A stretch of 64,000 nucleotides of DNA. Origin: Cladopsammia gracilis (Eukaryota > Cnidaria > Anthozoa > Scleractinia > Dendrophylliidae). Below, in pieces: positions 41,068-54,082 of this stretch (within the stretch, counting starts at the first letter, position 1; each line of letters opens with the position of its first letter). Position numbers and translations under genes: made by a program. Location of the stretch: positions 248,001 through 312,000 of the forward strand of contig JAJGOT010000058.1 in the NCBI GenBank assembly GCA_022457155.1. The letters run 5' to 3'. The notes below the pieces were generated by a model. That model worked only from the letters and a program-made list of their open reading frames with translations. It did no database searches and was not told the DNA's origin.

Positions 41068-42145
41068 GAATTTAAAAAAAGAAAATCGCTGATTTTCGCA
41101 CGTTTCCTTTGGTGAATTTTTCTAAAATTTCGCAAATCTTGAGATATTTACGCTACCTTTCACATACTCATATTCTTAGTTTCAATACCAGTTACAATGG
41201 TACACTACAATGTATATGCACTCAATTGCTATCAATGTCTTAAACGGTCTTAAACCAGAAAATGAAACATTAACAAGTAGCGGCAACAATAGTCACCCGA
41301 TGTAGTCTATATTTTCGCTAGATTATTATTTTTATAAGCGGACTAAAGTTTTTCATCTTTGTTATCCCTTGGGTCGCGGGTCGCTCTGCTATCAGTTCTT
41401 ATCAGCTGTCGATACTAGAAAGATAAAAGTCTCAAGATCATGGAAACGGACCTCTTATATTTCTAGCTGGTTAATTTATAAAGTTTAGTTTATTGACTGA
41501 CTGTTATCTCTTGTTTTTGTTTTGATGTACTTTTGCGAATATGTTGATCAATTCAGCTTTTGATTCATGAATTTAAGAATAAATGACATAAAATGTGGAA
41601 ATAAAAAACGATTAAAATTTAACTTTATTTAACATTTGGCTCAGTGGAATAAAGGCTGGGTTCAAATGAACGCCGGGTGCGCGAGGCCGAGTGTAAAGGA
41701 AGGATTACAATGAAATGCAATTTTTGCTTTATAGCTGTGATCTGGTTTATAGATTTATTTAATTAATGTTTGAAGCAATCCGCAAATAATTTTCACTTAG
41801 CCTGTAGATCAAGGTAATGTGAAGTTTTGTGATTTTTTGGGGGATGATTTGGGCAGTCTTAAGTCTAAACAGGTACGTATATTGAGAAAAAATGTATTTT
41901 TTATCGCTATATAAAACGAAATGTTTTGCCTTCAGGTTGAAGTCAATAATAACACAATGTTAACATTAACCTTGACAAAAATAGAAATATCCATTAGGTA
42001 TAACTATTTAGGAAATTGAAAAAAGAAGAAATGGGTTTTCCTTTTAAGCCACTTACCTAGAAATGTTAAATTGCGACGTTCGTCGCCTATCTATTTGAAT
42101 GCATTAGGTCTTTTAAATGTGTTTTTAAAACTTTCAGCTTGTTAA
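41068..42145. repeat. Repeat debris including a fourth vWA-upstream block copy
   Basis: 41735-42145 (CTGTGATCTGGTTTAT, CAGGTACGTATATTGAG, TTTTTTATCGCTATA) matches 26680-27060, 31020-31334 and 34830-35100. 41650-41700 is a decayed AATAAACGCCGGG repeat. Nothing is recognised between 41068 and 41640. Confidence 0.55.
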
Positions 42146-42295
42146 GGGGCGGACCATTAGAAATCTTGGGAGGGGGGGTGACAATTACCAAAAAAAAAAT
42201 CCTGCAAAGGAAAATTGTCTCAAAAAAAATTCCTGCAAGCAGTTGACCATAAAAAAATAAAATCCTGCAAGCTAACCGGCTATATATACATATAT

Positions 42296-42326
<31 letters not shown>

Positions 42327-43379
42327 TTTTAAACTGCCTCAAAGGTCTATCTGGTACATATACCGATATCTTAATTTAGTATACATGTATACTGAAACAG
42401 TGGATAGCATTGTTGGCGCGCTCGGATTGGCTACTGAAACTCGGAATATTCACCTCCCAGCAATTTGCGTGCGAAAATTGTAATCGTTAATTGACAGGAA
42501 TAAATGAGTTAAAAAGCATCATTTTCGTTATATTATGTCACTGTTTCAGTATATATATCCACCACTACCCGGCACCTCCACTTCGGTGAATAGTTGTTAA
42601 ATAACCAAAACCTTGTTTATGTACATATTTGAAAACACTGTAAACATCATGAAATATGTAACCTGCTCTACAGATTGTCCAACCGTCCCGATTTCGTCGA
42701 GATTACCCCGATTTTGCTTGAAAATCCCGAATCCCGACCAATATGTGATCGGGATAGGAAAAATCCCGATTTTGACATTCGGTTCTGTCATTTTCGTCAA
42801 ATTCTCGTAATACTTACTATACAAAAAGACGAAATTGCGTATACTTAACTCTGATATCCAGATAAACTAAAAAAACAGCAAGAAATATAAAATGAAATCG
42901 AGTACTTGTATGTGGAGCCACACAAAGAGACGCAAAGCGACGAGAAGCCACATCAATTCGCCAAACATTTTTGACAGAAATTGTTGTCTCAGAACACTAG
43001 AAATGGAGTTTCAGAGCATCAAGATTTCAAAATTTTCTGGTGGGGCATGCCCCCACACCCCCCTAGCGGCTCGCGCCTTCGGCGCTCGACCACTCCATCT
43101 CAATTCTTATTTCTCCACATATTTTATGCAACGGTTCGACAGTCTGACTTGAATCTACTCTCCAGAGTTTAATACAAAAAATGAATTGGGCCAAGTATAA
43201 AAAAAATTGGAGCTTGCACGCATTTATAAAGAAAATCTGAGAAAAAAAAAAAACCTGCAGGCTTGCACCTCCCCCAAAAAAAAATCCTGCAGGAAACTCA
43301 GGCCGAAAAAAAAATTCATACACTAAAAATTTTTTGACCCCCCTCCCAGGATTTCTAATGGTCCACCCCTAAGTGCAGC
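42146..43379. mobile_element. 1.2-kb non-autonomous DNA element, TAA target duplication
   Basis: The left end GGGGCGGACCATTAGAAATC and the right end (complement GGGGTGGACCATTAGAAATC) are TIRs, with TAA on both sides (42143-42145, 43380-43382). Subterminal parts carry repeated AAAAATCCTGCA(A/G)G units. The interior includes a (TTTA)n tract at 42296-42330 and a common GGGGCATGCCCCCACACCCC motif. The paralogous site GTTAAGTGCCGCAAA near 35083 is empty. Frames inside are short; no transposase. Confidence 0.7.
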
Positions 43380-43954
43380 AAATTAAACCCTATTTTTATG
43401 TCTACGTTTAAGCTGATTGCCCATAATTTTATAGCCGCACGCGCGCTCATGACTTTGGCTTTAGTAATTTTGTACGTGCCCAAACGAAAATGAAGGTTTT
43501 TCCGTCAAGCGTGGGAAAATGCGTGCAGGCAAGTTACCATTGGTTCTGGTTTTAAGTCTGATTGGTCGACCGAACCAATATAATGGGAAAGTAATGGACA
43601 AGCACCAACGCCGGGCAAATCATCTCATATTCTATGAAACAAGTATAAATAGAGACTTCTTTTCCTTTAAGACAACGTGACTACTTCCCCAGGAAAATAT
43701 TTTGCAATAGTCTTCACAATGGAGTTATCACTAGGATTTCAACCATAGAGCAAAAGTAAACAATCTTCCTGTGACACCATCGATAGGATAGTGTCTGCGC
43801 GCACATGCGCAGTGGACACAAAAACTGCTTAACAGCTGGTTACACTTTGGTCAATTGAGGCTAGGATTTCATCACTAGCTTTCCGATTCGAAAAGGTTTT
43901 GTTGATTAAAAGAGTTAAAATCCTTCATGGAACTAAAATAGATTACAATAGAAA

Positions 43955-43985
<31 letters not shown>

Positions 43986-44962
43986 AGCCGACTCAGTATT
44001 AAGTTAATTTGTTTTATTTCACTTGTTAATCCTAGTTTGCTTGGTACAGCCCTTTAGTTAACCTTCCTATTATTTTATATACTAAGCAAACATCTGACAT
44101 ATGTTGTCTTATATTTTACTTTGTTAAGTTTAAGTTATCCATGTAGATTTGATTCAGTTCCTTGGTCCGGTTATTTTCTGCATTGAATTGTGTTTTTGTG
44201 AAGTCATTGGTCACTGCGAAAAAAGCGTTTGCGGATAATAAGCAAATTTCTTCCAGACAGTCAACAAGCCATTGCTTGCTGCGGTAGATAATAAGAATTT
44301 AATTATTTTTGTTTTAATTTCTGATAATAGAAATCCAAAGAGGTTTAACGTAAGTGAAGTCATATAACAAGGTCAAAAACGAAAAAAGTTACTTGAAAAC
44401 TAACCTTATGTAGAGTAATTGGGTTACGGAGGGGGGGGGGGGGCGGGTGTACACAGTAAAGTTTCATTCAGGGAGGCTTCCACCGGAAGTTCAACCTCAT
44501 ATTCTTTCAAATACCGAACTTTTATCGAAATGGCACCCCTTTCACATACATGGCAAATATTTATACCTGTTTCTTTAACCTTAACGATAAGTCAAACGCA
44601 CGGGGTCCCATGAACGCTGTGAAACAGGAGATATAAAAGAACCGGCAGTAGTACCGACTCAATATTTTTCCGTTGGCAAGAGTATATGTTTCAGAATAAC
44701 GGCGTGTAATTTCTGCCCATCTTTTGCTATCCTTTCTAATGCATGGATTTAATTGCTACCCTTTCAGTTTCCAGTCTATTTTGGCGACACCTTCAAATAC
44801 TAAAATTTTAAATTTCGCTATCCCTTTTGAGAGGAGGCTCTCTCTTCCATATTGTAATTGTTAAGTATCACCAGATCAAGTGCCAGCACCAAGTATACAC
44901 GCATGACCGTTTCGTCCGAAATTGATGTGTCAAGTGGCTGAAAATAAAACATCGTATTTACC

Positions 44963-45093
44963 TCAGTAAGTCGGGGGGCAAAAATTGCACGACTTAGAAC
45001 AGTGTTCTGCCATGTAGTCTGGGTAGTTTTTGCAGTAGTTCGGCTTAGCAGCTTGAGAAGCACAAACATTATGCCGAAGTTTATCGTTGCAGT
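44963..45093 (-). CDS. ShKT-domain last exon, copy 3
   Basis: Acceptor at 45094-45101, 42 codons and TGA at 44965-44963. Six cysteines are retained; two residues (NV) are inserted before the second cysteine, and several substitutions make it the most diverged copy (NYCKNYPDYMAEHC). Confidence 0.55.
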
Positions 45094-48000
45094 CTGTAAA
45101 ATAGAGCAAAGAGAAATACTATGATTACACATTAGGCTTTAACAGAGGGCCGACAATCTGAGAATGTCTTGTCGTTATTGCTTTTGTATGAGGCACCCAT
45201 AACCCCTAACGTTTTTTACGTTTGAATAATGTTAGATGACAAGCTAGGGATGTTTAAAACTGATCAAATACCTACATAAAGCCATAAATCCATAAACATA
45301 ACGGACTCGAGGTCTTCGATAACCTGGCAAACTTAAGCTATTCAAGTCGAAAGAGGACGCGAAACGCTAGACTTCATTTAACAAATTTTCGCCACTGCCA
45401 CGGGGGAAAATACGCTCATTATGAAGTGGAAAGAAAGGTAAATAAACGAATGACTCGAAAGTTTACTTCGTATTTCTGTCTGTGAAATCAAAACGTTTCC
45501 GTGAAGATTCAATGCGCTCGATGCCTTTTTTACGTTCATTTCTCTGGGTTTTTAGGCCAAATTGAACATGATGGTTCCAAGTAAAATGTTTTTGTTATGG
45601 TAAAAAGCAAATAGATTTTAGTTGGCCATTATTTGTCCTCTGATAAAGAATGTTTCACGCCATATAAAATAGCATGGTAAAAACAGTTGAGGAATTACTC
45701 GCTTCCCGCTCGTAATTCCTCACTCTGTTTTGACCATGCTTTGACGTCAAGCAATGTTTATCAGAGGAGATATGATGGTTAATTAATTAATTAATTAATT
45801 AATTAATATTTATTTCTCATAACCAGAAACCCATAAGTGCCAGGTTGAAACGTGTACGCGCATTCACAGCTTCGGAATATTCATTTTTTGCTTAGTACCA
45901 TATTTGGAAACTCCTCGTTCCCTCGAGATTGGAAGCAAGTTGTTCTAGCGAATTGATTGGTTAATATTTTTATCTTGATTTTCCAAATATGGCTGTAACA
46001 ACTTCTTAGCAAAATGAATAATCAGAAGTTTGTTTTGAAGCGTACAAGAGACAGTTGCATGTTCAGTCAACACACTTATGGTTTTCCGTCATAACGTATA
46101 ACACGAATATATATTGAAAAGTGCTAGAATAAAGAAACCCTCAGCAGCTTTTACAAACTAGTCTCCCAGTAAGTTAACATAAGATCTATTAAAATTCAAA
46201 ACAGAAAAGAAAAGATGGACTTAGCTTTGCATACCCGTGCTAATTCCGGGAGCCTTTCTTGGCAGTGGCTCTGTGAAATCAAAGTAGGCAAGGTTACAGA
46301 TTTGTTTGTTCATCTTTTCACATTGTCGAGAATTAGTAAGAAAACTATCTATCCAAAACAAAGTAGGGGTCACTGACCATCCAAGCAAATTAAGTCTAAG
46401 CAAAATTGACACAACGGCTACCATCCCTTTGCGATAAATTTCTTCCTTGGCGCACGTACTCTTACATTGCGTAGCATGGAGTTGCAACATGGATTGCTTG
46501 TGCAGTAAGGATGCGCATAAAGCCATGAACAATTAGCGCGAACGCTCAGGTATATTAAGGCCTGGGTCATTTACGGTATATCCAAAAACTAAGAGGGGTG
46601 GTCTATCTCATAAAGTACAGAACATATTGATATGAAACTTGGCTAAGGGCTTAAACTTGATACAAAGATTAATTTTGATAAGAAGGTGTCACGAAAAGAG
46701 TCACGCAACTGATTAAGGTATCAAATTTCCATGTTTTTCTTTAGGCTAAGTGCAGGAGAACTTAAACCACTCTGACTGACGAAATATCGCTTGGATATTT
46801 TTAAGTGCGCAAAGTCATACACGAAACAAACTGGAAGGCGTTTCCAGGTCACGTGACGATTGAAATGTCACGATTTTGTTGTCACGTAATAACCAGGAAA
46901 CGGTCATGCCGCGTAGGAGGACCACGTTTCCAGTTACATTGGGAAAGTACCTTAAAATGGTAGAAATAATGCCACTTAAAACTCTCAGAAAACACATTTT
47001 TTTTCCTTGTCTGCAAGTGCACTGAAGGAACAAACCGGAAGTAAAAGCTCAATTGGTCACGTGATAGGTTGCCATGGAAACATCAACGTTTAAAAGGACT
47101 GTCTTAACAAGTCAAATGCCGCTGCCAAGTCTCATACTTATGACACGTTTCCTTTTGAAGATAGACCACCCCCTCACTCTTTTGATAAAATAGGGGAAGA
47201 GCATGTCCTTAATATACCTGAGCGTTTTGTTAGACATACATTTTGAATTTGATGATAGATACAACTTTCGTTTGCAGAGACGTTTTTATACGATATTTTG
47301 GCCCCAGGAATTTACCCTTCCCCATGTGCCCGAATACCAGAACAACCAAGGAGCCTCTGTGTAAATGAGGTGATTTTGTAGCATGTCGTTGTTTCTCAAA
47401 GAGTTGCGACCCCTGTTACACTTGGGTAAAATGACGCCAAAGGCATAGAAAAATGGTTAGTGTGCAAGTAAAGCTAGGGGAAAAGATATAAAAAAATACC
47501 TCATGAATAATATATTCTTTTTAAATTTAAGGGCTTTGAATTGAGTGTGGAAAGAGATTTCGCGGTTGCTTTGGTTTTGCATGCATTGCTGTGCTTTGTG
47601 ATTAGCCGAAAATTCTCGCACCACTTTCGTATTCAATCCGACTAAGACCACCAAATCCAATTGTAACTTGTTCGCACGCGTTTTCCCGCGCAAGGCGCCA
47701 GTCCGAAGGTATTTGCTTTGAGTTCTGATTGATTCATTGCATTGTCCAGATTGTCTGCTTCTGTTATGATTGGCCAGAGTAACTACTTTGGTTTTGCCCT
47801 TTGAAAACCGTAACCGAAACACAAGGCTATTATTACATCAGTCACAAACTAATACTGATACTCACTGCAGGCGTTTTTGAGCAGCAGTTTCACCTTGTTT
47901 ATCACAACATTCTTGTTCTTGTCCACCACAACATCCGTATTCCTTTCTGTCATCAACCTGAGTCTTTTTTCGCTTGTATAAACAGCATTACCCACAGCGA

Positions 48001-49823
48001 TTACCCGAACACCTTTGTTTCGTAAGGGTCGAGAGGCTTCTATTAGGCCTTTCGGGACTTCCTGGCTCTCTGAATACTGTATGCCATTAGTGAGAATTAT
48101 GGCAATCTGAGGGCGGCTACTGGAGCTTTTCTTGAAGACCTCTCGGGACGCTAGTTCCAGGGTCCTGTCGATTCGTGTTTGTTTTCCAAGGAAGGGCAGA
48201 CCTTTTACAGCTGTCTGAAATTCAGCTGCGGTAGCATACGTTCCAAACAAACCATCTACTTTAGCGGAAACACTGAAGTGCATCAGTGCAGCTCTGCTCT
48301 TTGCGTTTGTTGCTCCAATGGTCATGTTCTTCGTTAAACCGATGACAATCTCCTTCTCGTTGATGAATGCATTTTTCTGACTTCCCGAGGCATCCATGAT
48401 AAACGCCACATCCACTGGACAAGCTGACAAATAAGGAAGAGATAAAAGCAAGCATCCCGTTATATACACAGAAGAGGATATATTTAGCACAATAAATCCA
48501 TCTGTAATCATTGAATGGTACGACGATGGTCGACGATCTTCCCCGTTATTTTTGTATGTACTAATGTAAGTATTAGTTTTCGAGTTAACCTTCCAAGGAC
48601 TGTTACTCAGGTGATTGTTAAAATTGAACAGGCTATACAAGTTTACAAAAGGTGTCAGGCCAGGAAATGCTATAATGTCCGTTACTATGGATGCAGAGAA
48701 AGCCTGTGAAAATAAGCTTCTATTCCATTGTCGATTACTTCAAAAGAAGTGGTGCTGAAGCAAAGATCGGACAGGCCGATTCAGCGGATGTTCGGCTGCA
48801 GCAAAGTGGAAGGTAAATTGACATTCCATCGTGTGAGTCTCATAAAACATTTTCCGGCTTGTTCAAAACAAATAAGATCAATGCACGTCAGCGGGGGCTG
48901 TATAGTTCCCTTGAAAAGATTCATAAACTAAAATTTCAGTCTTATTATAGACCTTAGTTTCAATAAATAGAGAAGTGGAAGCAAATATACAATTGAAGAA
49001 ATTCAGTACAAAAATAGAATTAACCACGTTAATTGTACTCGATCAAGACTCATTGAGCGGAATCAGCAGCTTCTTGAAGAGTGTATTCTGGGGTATTTCT
49101 TGGTGTTGCGGAAGCCATTGTTGGTTAGCTTTTGTGTTGTGGTGTGGGTATTGCTCAGTGTCTTTTGAATCTTTTGTTTTACGTCATTTGGTGATCACAC
49201 CATCCGCAACACCAAGAAACTAACGTATTCTGAAACAAAAGCGTTTTTGACATCAAACTTCAAGTACTTACCACAAGCTTTAGTTATCAACTGGGTAATC
49301 TTTAGGTCTAGTTTGTCAAAATTGTCAGCAGTTACCACGTGTTTCTCGTCCCCTGCAATAAGCTCCAGTTGCGTTCTGTTCACCTTCTTGCCAACACCAA
49401 CAACAAACACCCGGACACTTTCATTGCGCAATTCTGAGGACAATGTGGCAAGTCTTACATCTTGACCTGTTTGCTTTCCATCGGTTAGTAAAACGAGAAG
49501 CTTAAGTCGTTCTCCCGAAACGCTTTTGAACACTTCTTTGGCTTTTTTCAGAGCTTCATCGATGCGGGTGCCACCGCCCGTCGTGTTGGTAATCTTGTCA
49601 ACAGCACTCGTAAACTCATCCCAGGTTGCAGTGTCTTGAAATTTAATCTCTACTGTAGCATTGTCAGCGAATCGTATCACAGCTGCTTGACTGTTGCTTG
49701 GTTCTACTGCCATCTTTTCAGCTGCCTTTTTGACGAAGTCTTTTTCTTTTATAAACTCTTCTGTGTCCACGCTTCCCGAAGAATCCATGATGAATGCCAC
49801 ATCCACATCACATGGCGGTGTTT
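44963..49823 (-). CDS. vWA-vWA-ShKT secreted protein gene, copy 3 (3' half)
   Basis: Exons in transcription order: vWA-A 49823-49272, vWA-B 48423-47866, possible exon 47420-47316, possible linker exon 46270-46235, ShKT plus stop 45093-44963. All exon frames are open. Upstream, 50217-51080 is homologous to 24550-25370, that is to sequence downstream of the signal-peptide exon in the tandem units, so this copy once had the full arrangement; beyond 51080 that homology ends and no first exon is found. The product would be secreted, with two vWA modules and a C-terminal ShKT. Whether it is expressed cannot be judged. Confidence 0.65.
46545..47222. mobile_element. 678-bp inverted-repeat element with CTCAGGTATATTAAGG ends
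   Basis: Present only in vWA copy 3; copies 1 and 2 read GCGAACGTTTT without it. The ends are complementary over about 17 bp, and a second inverted pair GGTGGTCTATCT/AGATAGACCACC lies inside. The overlap at the insertion site is CG, so the target duplication is probably 2 bp. No transposase. Confidence 0.75.
47866..48423 (-). CDS. vWA domain exon B, copy 3
   Basis: 558 nt, phase 1-1, same splice sites as 10710-11267. It holds CPVDVAFIMDASGS with an intact DxSxS and the same ILTNG substitution of the MIDAS Asp as copy 2, so the change predates the duplication. Differences from copy 2 are modest (for example SVSAKVD for SDLAEVD). Confidence 0.75.
49091..49224. mobile_element. 134-bp hAT-like MITE
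   Basis: It interrupts the intron of copy 3, where copy 2 reads GTGTATTCTGAAAC. An 8-bp duplication GTATTCTG lies at 49083-49090 and 49225-49232. The ends share TTTCTTGGTGTTGCGGA in inverted orientation. An 8-bp duplication fits hAT. Confidence 0.8.
49272..49823 (-). CDS. vWA domain exon A, copy 3
   Basis: 552 nt (184 codons), phase 1-1, acceptor before 49823 and donor GTAAGTAC from 49271. MIDAS parts are complete: DSSGS, GGGTRID and LTDGKQ. It is homologous to 12294-12842 with one extra codon in the TTGGGT loop. The open frame beyond the donor (to 49195) runs into intron and the 134-bp MITE. Confidence 0.8.
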
Positions 49824-50216
49824 CTAAATTAAAGAGAAGATTCGAATGTAAGATGACGATCAATCCCCCCCCCCTTTTTTTTCAACTCCTACGAAGTTTA
49901 GAAAAACTTGCAAAGTTACAAAGTTGGGGAGATATTGTCGTAAAAGAAGAATATTATGACACCCTTGTTGAATTAAGAATCCCCTTCATTCTTTTAGAAT
50001 GCTTGTACTTGATAGTTAAGAATCTTTTTATTTTTTTGATGAGGGTACGAGGTATGCAATAGGTTCAAGTGGAATACCATGAAAAATCCACTGCTGACTT
50101 GAAAGTTTTCACTAGGTGCGATTTCATTCAAAAGGTGTAAGTTTTCCTAAAGTTTTTCAAGTCGTCGCGTTAAAGACAAAAACGTTATGACCCAAAGTTT
50201 GTCATAGACGCGTACG

Positions 50217-51080
50217 AGTGCGTCCGAAATTGCGACTGAGCCACCTTAAACTATTTTTACAAAAGCCAAGTTTCGTATTTCGTAATTTTTTTTTTTTTAA
50301 TCTATAGTTTGCCCAGCTAGGTGGCTTTTTAGTATTCTTTATAACTAAACTATTCCAAAATTTGGTACAACATAAGTTTAAAAACATACCAACATCTTCC
50401 CCTTTGTCAGATTGGGGGAAAATTGGGTTCGCAGGATGTGAAGTTGCTGAAATAAAGATAGCCACAGTTTAGTGAGTGACTTCTTTATCAGCAATGGACT
50501 TATTTAACAAACTTTAAACAATCGAACGCCTAAACGTGTGTTTTAATTGACCAATATTTTAGTTGGACAAAACTAACCTTCACAGATTATTTGATTGATA
50601 GTGAGATTGAATAAATGTTGCCAAAAGCGGAGTCAGAAGAAGAAGAGAAAGGAGTACGAAAGTCTGTAATTGTGAAAGTAATATTCTCGTACTAAAGACA
50701 AAATAACAATTTCGATTGCCCCAGGTATGCTTTTTATTCTATTGTTCAGAGTACAGTATAAACCAAAAGTCTGGTATGTCCTTTACAGATACATGGTGTA
50801 CAGCATTGGAAAAGATTGGACTGGCCAAGGGTTTACCTATAGTACGTACAGGACGATCTAAAAAATGAAGTGCGGGAGAACTAACCAAAGGTTCTTTTTT
50901 TTTACAAGAACGAGATGTTTGCCAGAAGGCCACATGAATGCCTAGGCCGTGATCATCCCGACCAGGAGGTGACCCGCGGATGAAAGTTAAGTGGAAAAAT
51001 ACAAATTTTATATAACATGATACAGCTATACATTTGAACTAAAGACGACCGATAAGTTTTTTCATTGCCACTTTAAGGTG
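50217..51080. repeat. Partial copy of the tandem-unit 5' gene region
   Basis: Collinear with 24550-25370 and 28870-29690 (GCGTCCGAAATTGCGAC...). It carries small private insertions such as GATTATTTGATTGATAGTGA at 50586. It links vWA copy 3 with the signal-peptide-exon units. Confidence 0.75.
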
Positions 51081-51737
51081 TTTCTCTCCAGTTTCCGTGT
51101 AGCCGCATCGAACATTTTTGAGCGGCCGTTTAACTAACTTTCCTTTATTGAATTAGTATGAAACTTAAATAAAATATTGTACATAGTTTGAAGTTTAAAA
51201 GAGTGTAACAATTTTGTAAATCGGATTTAAAATTGCGTAGATAAACGAGAAACATTGAAATCACTTGAGTCTAAATTCCGAGCGATTGCGATGGCATCTA
51301 GAAAAATCAACACTATTACGATAAACTATGACATATGGCAAACAAAATGTCTAAAAATTAGAAACTTTTGTCAAGCCGATTTTGAGTAAATCAGAAAAAC
51401 ATTTGGAACTTGTGATTTTGCATGTGTATGAGCACATCAATAAGTTCCTCAATTAATCTTATAAAAGTTTAATTTCTCAATCTCAAATTTACGCCAAAGT
51501 GTGTGTTTAGTGTATGAGATGAAACTATGAAAGTTTGACATCGTTTCTCGTTTTAGTTTTGGAGATTCGATTTTCTATAGGAAACCATAGTTTTTTGACT
51601 GAGTCCTTGATATTGTGGTTTTAGCACTTTTCTACATATTTCAAAAACCGCGAGATCGATTTTTTTTAACTTTTATGGTCGTTTGTTTATGATATGAACA
51701 ACATTGTCTCGAAGTTTCATCTTGATTGAAACATTGC
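51081..51737. other. No recognised feature
   Basis: AT-rich; no exon-like frame or repeat terminus noticed. Confidence 0.5.
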
Positions 51738-52337
51738 AACATGGTCAAATAAAATAATAAAGTTCACCTAAAACGCGATTGAGACTTTGTGCTTTTGATT
51801 GCACGGTTAAGGGCGCACGAAGACGCGTTAATTAATTCCGGTAAAGTATAACGCATTTCTGCGTGTTGAGAATTATGCAAATAGCGTTGACTTTTTTCTT
51901 TTCTCTACAATTCAAAATGCCGAGAGTATCCAGTGCACGACAAATGCGAATAAAAAACCTGCTTTCAAATAGAGCGTATGCACTCACGTGGCAAGCAGCT
52001 ATGCAAATTTATTGGAACAAAAGAAAGTGTTAACATAAGAAAAGCGTTCAAATCCCACAGGATTGTTTTGGTACACCAACATGGCCGCCGTTCTATTGTT
52101 TTGGTACACCAATATGGCCGCCGTGACGTCATGTGCATACGCTCTATAGACGTCCTACTGAAAGTCGTGAGAATGATAAAAATAACGTGGAACACAACCA
52201 ACATGATGGTCACGCAGAAATGCATTACGCTTCACCTGAATTAATTAAAGCGTCTTTGTGCGCCTTCAACCATGCAATCAAAACACAAAGTCTCAATCGC
52301 GTTTTTGGTGAACTTTATTATTTTATTTGACCATGTT
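51738..52337. mobile_element. 600-bp element with TIRs of about 120-150 bp
   Basis: GGTCAAATAAAATAATAAAG at the left is inverted at the right end, and pairing continues through GATTGAGACTTTGTG and GACGC(G/T)TTAATTAATTC with few mismatches. The interior holds a direct repeat TTGTTTTGGTACACCAA(C/T)A at about 52065 and 52098. No transposase frame. Confidence 0.65.
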
Positions 52338-53238
52338 CTTTATTTCTCCTACATACTTCGTTTAACTATCGTAGACTTGATCAGGTAGTTTTAGGTCTTT
52401 ATCGAAGCCATAAAAACGGAAATCGCACCAGCGGAAACAACAGCCGAGAATGTTTTGGTCGCGTAAAAGAAAAGGCGAAACTATGAACTATTTCAGTAAG
52501 GCAAGGCATGAAATATTCTTGGGGGCTTCGGTTTTAGCTGTCGAACACAATATCAGACATTTGCCCTCCGGGTTCATTAAGGACCATTTTAGTTTGCATT
52601 TCTTTGCTGCGATTTTCCGACTACAAATAAATCGCTTTGGCGTTTTTTGTTCCTTTTGATTCATCCCTCTGTTCTCTCTGTGACGCTTGTTCGACGTGTC
52701 TTACATGTTGTTCTTGTTTTGTCGTTCCCGAGTATTAATGAAACCCACTCAACATTATCTATCCCTATTAAAGCCGGTTGTCCAGAACCAAAATATCTAG
52801 CATGGCTTACACACTATCGTTCAAAACTCGTCCGTAAGAATTCAGTCCGCCCTACTCATATAGCAGAAATCCATCGCGATCCTCTCTCTTGCGGCAATTT
52901 GTCGGTGCCTTTACTTTGATTCATAACTGCAGAACGTACTCAAGCGAAATAAATACCCCTATCTCGACTGCTTTTGCTTCCACATCGAAAATTGATCACA
53001 GCACGCGTCAATTAAAAAAACGCGACTGGGGTTTGTTTACACTTTGGTACACCAATATAACGGCGTAGCAACGGTTGTCAAGATTTTTGTCACGTGAGTG
53101 AAAACGATCTATTGTGGTTGTGCAGGGTCAAAACCGAAAACGATTAGCAAAAACATCGAACAAAGACATTTTTCAGGTTTCATAACCATTTCGCTTTATT
53201 AACTATGGTTAGGCACACATGGGTTGGCATCGTGTTAA
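52338..53238. other. No gene recognised
   Basis: An open frame at 52647-52919 (90 codons, including AWLTHYRSKLVRKNSVRPTH) has no family I recognise and no splice support. TTGGTACACCAATAT at 53043 echoes the 51738-52337 element. Confidence 0.4.
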
Positions 53239-53952
53239 GGTTACAGTGTACCTTCGGGGGTGTCTCCAGTATAACACCTCTAGCGTCTTAAGATTACACT
53301 TAATATACCTAAACCCAGATATCAAATTAAAGCTTATAGAGCTGGCTATCTAAATATGGAAACCATTTGGTAATAAAATGAATTGTCGCTTTTTTACGAC
53401 GTCTAACTTCGAACGTCCGAATCAGCTTTAAAACGCTATAACTCAAAGCGATTATTGTATTTTGCTAATTTGATTTGTTCTCGGATTTCCGCACACGAAG
53501 CGCTAAAAAAACGTGTCGGCGATTTCCCATATTCAATTGCAGTGAAAAGTTACAGAATATTTTCGAAAAGGGAAAAAAAATTGGAATGATCGCACGGAAA
53601 TGGCCCTTGACGAAAACGTTTTCGGAAATAAGAAATTCGCCGAAATGTTTTTGTTGATTATATGTTAGCCTAGCTTCTGTCCAAATTTGAGGAAAATCGA
53701 ACAAATTCCTTTTGAGTTGTAGCTCTTTAAAGTGTCCCCAACAAGCGAAAAATTAACTTTGAGAAAACAGCGCTTAAAAAAACATATCGCTTCATAAACA
53801 AACTCCGCCCACAAAAGTTATACCGTCATTTCTCCGTCAATTTTCACTATTTTTCGATAATTTTTTTTGGATGAAAGTTCATTCTGTAAACTTTATTTTG
53901 ACGCCAAAAAAAATTTTCAATAAATTTTCGATCTGAAGGTACACTGTAGCCT
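53239..53952. mobile_element. 714-bp MITE with GGTTACAGTGTACCTTC ends
   Basis: TIRs GGTTACAGTGTACCTTCG and AGGCTACAGTGTACCTTCAG (complement at the right) are flanked by TAA (53236-53238, 53953-53955). The right duplication coincides with the start of segmental duplicate B. The A/T-rich interior lacks a transposase. Confidence 0.65.
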
Positions 53953-54082
53953 TAAAAAGAATAATAGTTCCTTGCGCGCTTTTGTTTTGTCTTTGAAGGC
54001 TAACTTTCTGTCAGACACCCGACACCTGAGGGCATGACTTCCTCGATTAGACTGTTTGGGTAACCTCTTAGCCGTATAGGTG

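Larger units (their letters stand above)
43650..49930. repeat. Third copy of the vWA gene segment
   Basis: 43650-44700 matches 2545-3530, and the rest matches 3530-6320 and 8750-12950 in order. Copy-specific insertions are 46545-47222 and 49091-49224. Confidence 0.85.

Noticed and set aside
42613..42810. Frame inside the 1.2-kb TAA-flanked element as a transposase
   Set aside because: Only 65 codons with no DDE or other recognisable motif.
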